Source: Chelonobacter sp050613185 (GTDB taxonomy: Bacteria > Pseudomonadota > Gammaproteobacteria > Enterobacterales > Pasteurellaceae). From it: a stretch of DNA of 64,000 nt. The notes under the pieces were generated by a model. It did no database searches. It had not been told where the DNA came from and saw only the letters and a list, made by a program, of their open reading frames with translations. Location of the stretch: contig NZ_CP192511.1 of assembly GCF_050613185.1 (NCBI RefSeq), positions 1,488,001-1,552,000 of the forward strand, written 5' to 3'. Made by a program: the position numbers and the translations under genes. Below, piece after piece: positions 62,967-64,000 of the stretch; positions within the stretch are counted from its first letter, which is position 1, and every line of letters starts with the position of its first letter.

Positions 62967-64000
62967 ATGGAAAATATAGTTATTGTCAGCGCCGTCAGAA
63001 CCCCGATCGGCAGTTTTAACGGTGCGCTTGCGACGGTAAGTGCGGTTGATTTAGGCGCATTGGTGATCGAAGAGGTTTTAAAACGGGCAAAAGTTTCGGC
63101 GGATCAGGTTGACGAAGTGATTATGGGCAATGTGTTGCAAGCCGGCTTGGGACAAAATCCGGCACGGCAAGCGGCATTAAAAGCCGGCGTTGCGCAGCAA
63201 GTTGCTTCTTTAACCATTAATAAAGTGTGCGGTTCGGGACTGAAAAGCGTGGTATTGGGTGCGCAAGCCATCCGCAGCGGCGACGCGGATGTGGCGGTGG
63301 TCGGCGGTATGGAAAATATGAGCCAAGCCCCGTATCTGCTCAACAGTAAAGTGCGGTCCGGCGTGCGCATGGGCAATTTAACTCTGCAAGACACTATGAT
63401 TGAAGACGGGCTGACCTGTGCGATCAATCAATATCACATGGGGATTACCGCAGAAAACATCGCCGAACAATACGGTATCAGCCGACAAGAGCAAGACGAA
63501 TTTGCTTTGCGTTCCCAAACCTTGGCGGCGCAAGCGGTGCAATCGGGCGTATTCGATGCGGAAATTGTGCCGGTGACAGTGAAAACGCGTAAAGGTGAAG
63601 TGACGGTACAGCGTGACGAGCACCCGAAATTTGATTGCTGCTTAGAACAGCTTGCGACATTGCGACCGGCATTCAAAAAAGACGGCACAGTCACCGCAGG
63701 CAATGCTTCCGGTATCAATGACGGAGCAGCGGCATTGTTACTGATGAGTGAAAGCAAAGCGCAAGCCTTAGGGTTGCAGCCGTTGGCAAAAATTCGCAGC
63801 TATGCCAGTGCAGGCAATGATCCGGCGGTGATGGGATTAGGTCCGATTGAGGCGACCCAAAAAGCGTTACAAAAAGCCGATTTGACGTTGGATCAGATTG
63901 ATTTGATTGAAGCGAATGAAGCTTTTGCCGCCCAATTTTTAGGCGTGGGCAGAGAGCTGAATTTTGATTTAAGTAAAACCAATATTCATGGCGGCGCAAT
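62967..64000 (+). CDS. atoB: Acetyl-CoA acetyltransferase AtoB (partial, cut by window end)
   Basis: The first 344 or so residues of a thiolase of about 390. The start MENIVIVSAVRTPIGSF follows AAAAAAGGAAAC. The acyl-carrying cysteine is Cys88 in KVCGSGLK; NEAFAAQFL supplies further active-site sequence. The C-terminal catalytic His/Cys motifs lie beyond the window; the last visible residues NIHGGA begin one of them. It splits acetoacetyl-CoA to two acetyl-CoA after AtoDA activates acetoacetate. Confidence 0.93.
   Translation, partial: MENIVIVSAVRTPIGSFNGALATVSAVDLGALVIEEVLKRAKVSADQVDEVIMGNVLQAGLGQNPARQAALKAGVAQQVASLTINKVCGSGLKSVVLGAQAIRSGDADVAVVGGMENMSQAPYLLNSKVRSGVRMGNLTLQDTMIEDGLTCAINQYHMGITAENIAEQYGISRQEQDEFALRSQTLAAQAVQSGVFDAEIVPVTVKTRKGEVTVQRDEHPKFDCCLEQLATLRPAFKKDGTVTAGNASGINDGAAALLLMSESKAQALGLQPLAKIRSYASAGNDPAVMGLGPIEATQKALQKADLTLDQIDLIEANEAFAAQFLGVGRELNFDLSKTNIHGGA

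Larger units (their letters stand above)
1..64000. repeat. Dispersed Haemophilus-type DNA uptake signal sequences
   Basis: The nine-base core AAGTGCGGT or ACCGCACTT recurs several dozen times in both orientations, for example at 330, 1430, 2949, 55491 and 62229, inside genes and as paired terminator arms. None was found between about 47,742 and 55,491. Confidence 0.9.

Overview
The window is chromosomal DNA from a Pasteurellaceae bacterium. Several dozen copies of the Haemophilus-type DNA uptake signal core (AAGTGCGGT or its complement) are scattered through genes and terminators, and the fdhD/fdnG-fdxH-fdnI-fdhE arrangement is the one I know from Haemophilus influenzae. The bulk of the sequence looks moderately GC-balanced, with one markedly A+T-rich block. 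I cannot name the species.

Layout. 1-3961: end of a DUF4139 gene, a pirin, a DUF896 protein, and a sulfur-uptake pair (TsuA/YeeE-like permease plus three-domain rhodanese lipoprotein). 3962-9888: a decayed copy of the 3' end of recO, then putA-putP, then intact recO. 9970-18426: an apparently co-regulated carbohydrate system made of a GntR/FCD regulator, two Gfo/Idh/MocA dehydrogenases, a DMT exporter and a complete MalEFGK-type ABC transporter; an identical 16-bp sequence occurs three times at its promoters. 18478-25840: a sulfatase locus (TauE/SafE exporter, YidK-like symporter, Cys-type sulfatase, Crp/Fnr regulator, anaerobic sulfatase maturase) with a sugar-phosphate mutarotase. 25893-30018: treR-treB-treC trehalose genes with CRP and TreR sites. 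30104-32745: prfB-lysS, with the RF2 programmed frameshift. 32948-34660: a formate/nitrite channel and a DUF417 membrane protein. 34715-41341: respiratory formate dehydrogenase with a selenocysteine codon and bSECIS, fdhE, and divergent fdhD. 41417-47728: polA, a broken toxin-antitoxin pair, ubiD, gdhA. 47807-53947: an A+T-rich, uptake-signal-free block carrying an Rbs-type ABC transporter, a LyxK-like kinase and a DeoR regulator. 54066-59242: a tightly packed six-gene operon (binding protein, alkaline-phosphatase-superfamily hydrolase, two permeases, ATPase, HAD phosphatase). 59436-60284: class II glutamine amidotransferase. 60378-64000: LysR regulator and atoD-atoA-atoB (cut by the window end).

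How it fits together. The window is rich in nutrient acquisition and anaerobic metabolism: proline, trehalose, sulfated compounds, at least two unidentified sugars, a probable phosphorylated compound, formate respiration and short-chain fatty acids. The least explained and most interesting parts are the 54-59 kb operon, whose hydrolases lack signal peptides and so should act after import, and the 10-18 kb GntR-controlled system, where one dehydrogenase has lost the usual lysine of its EKP motif.
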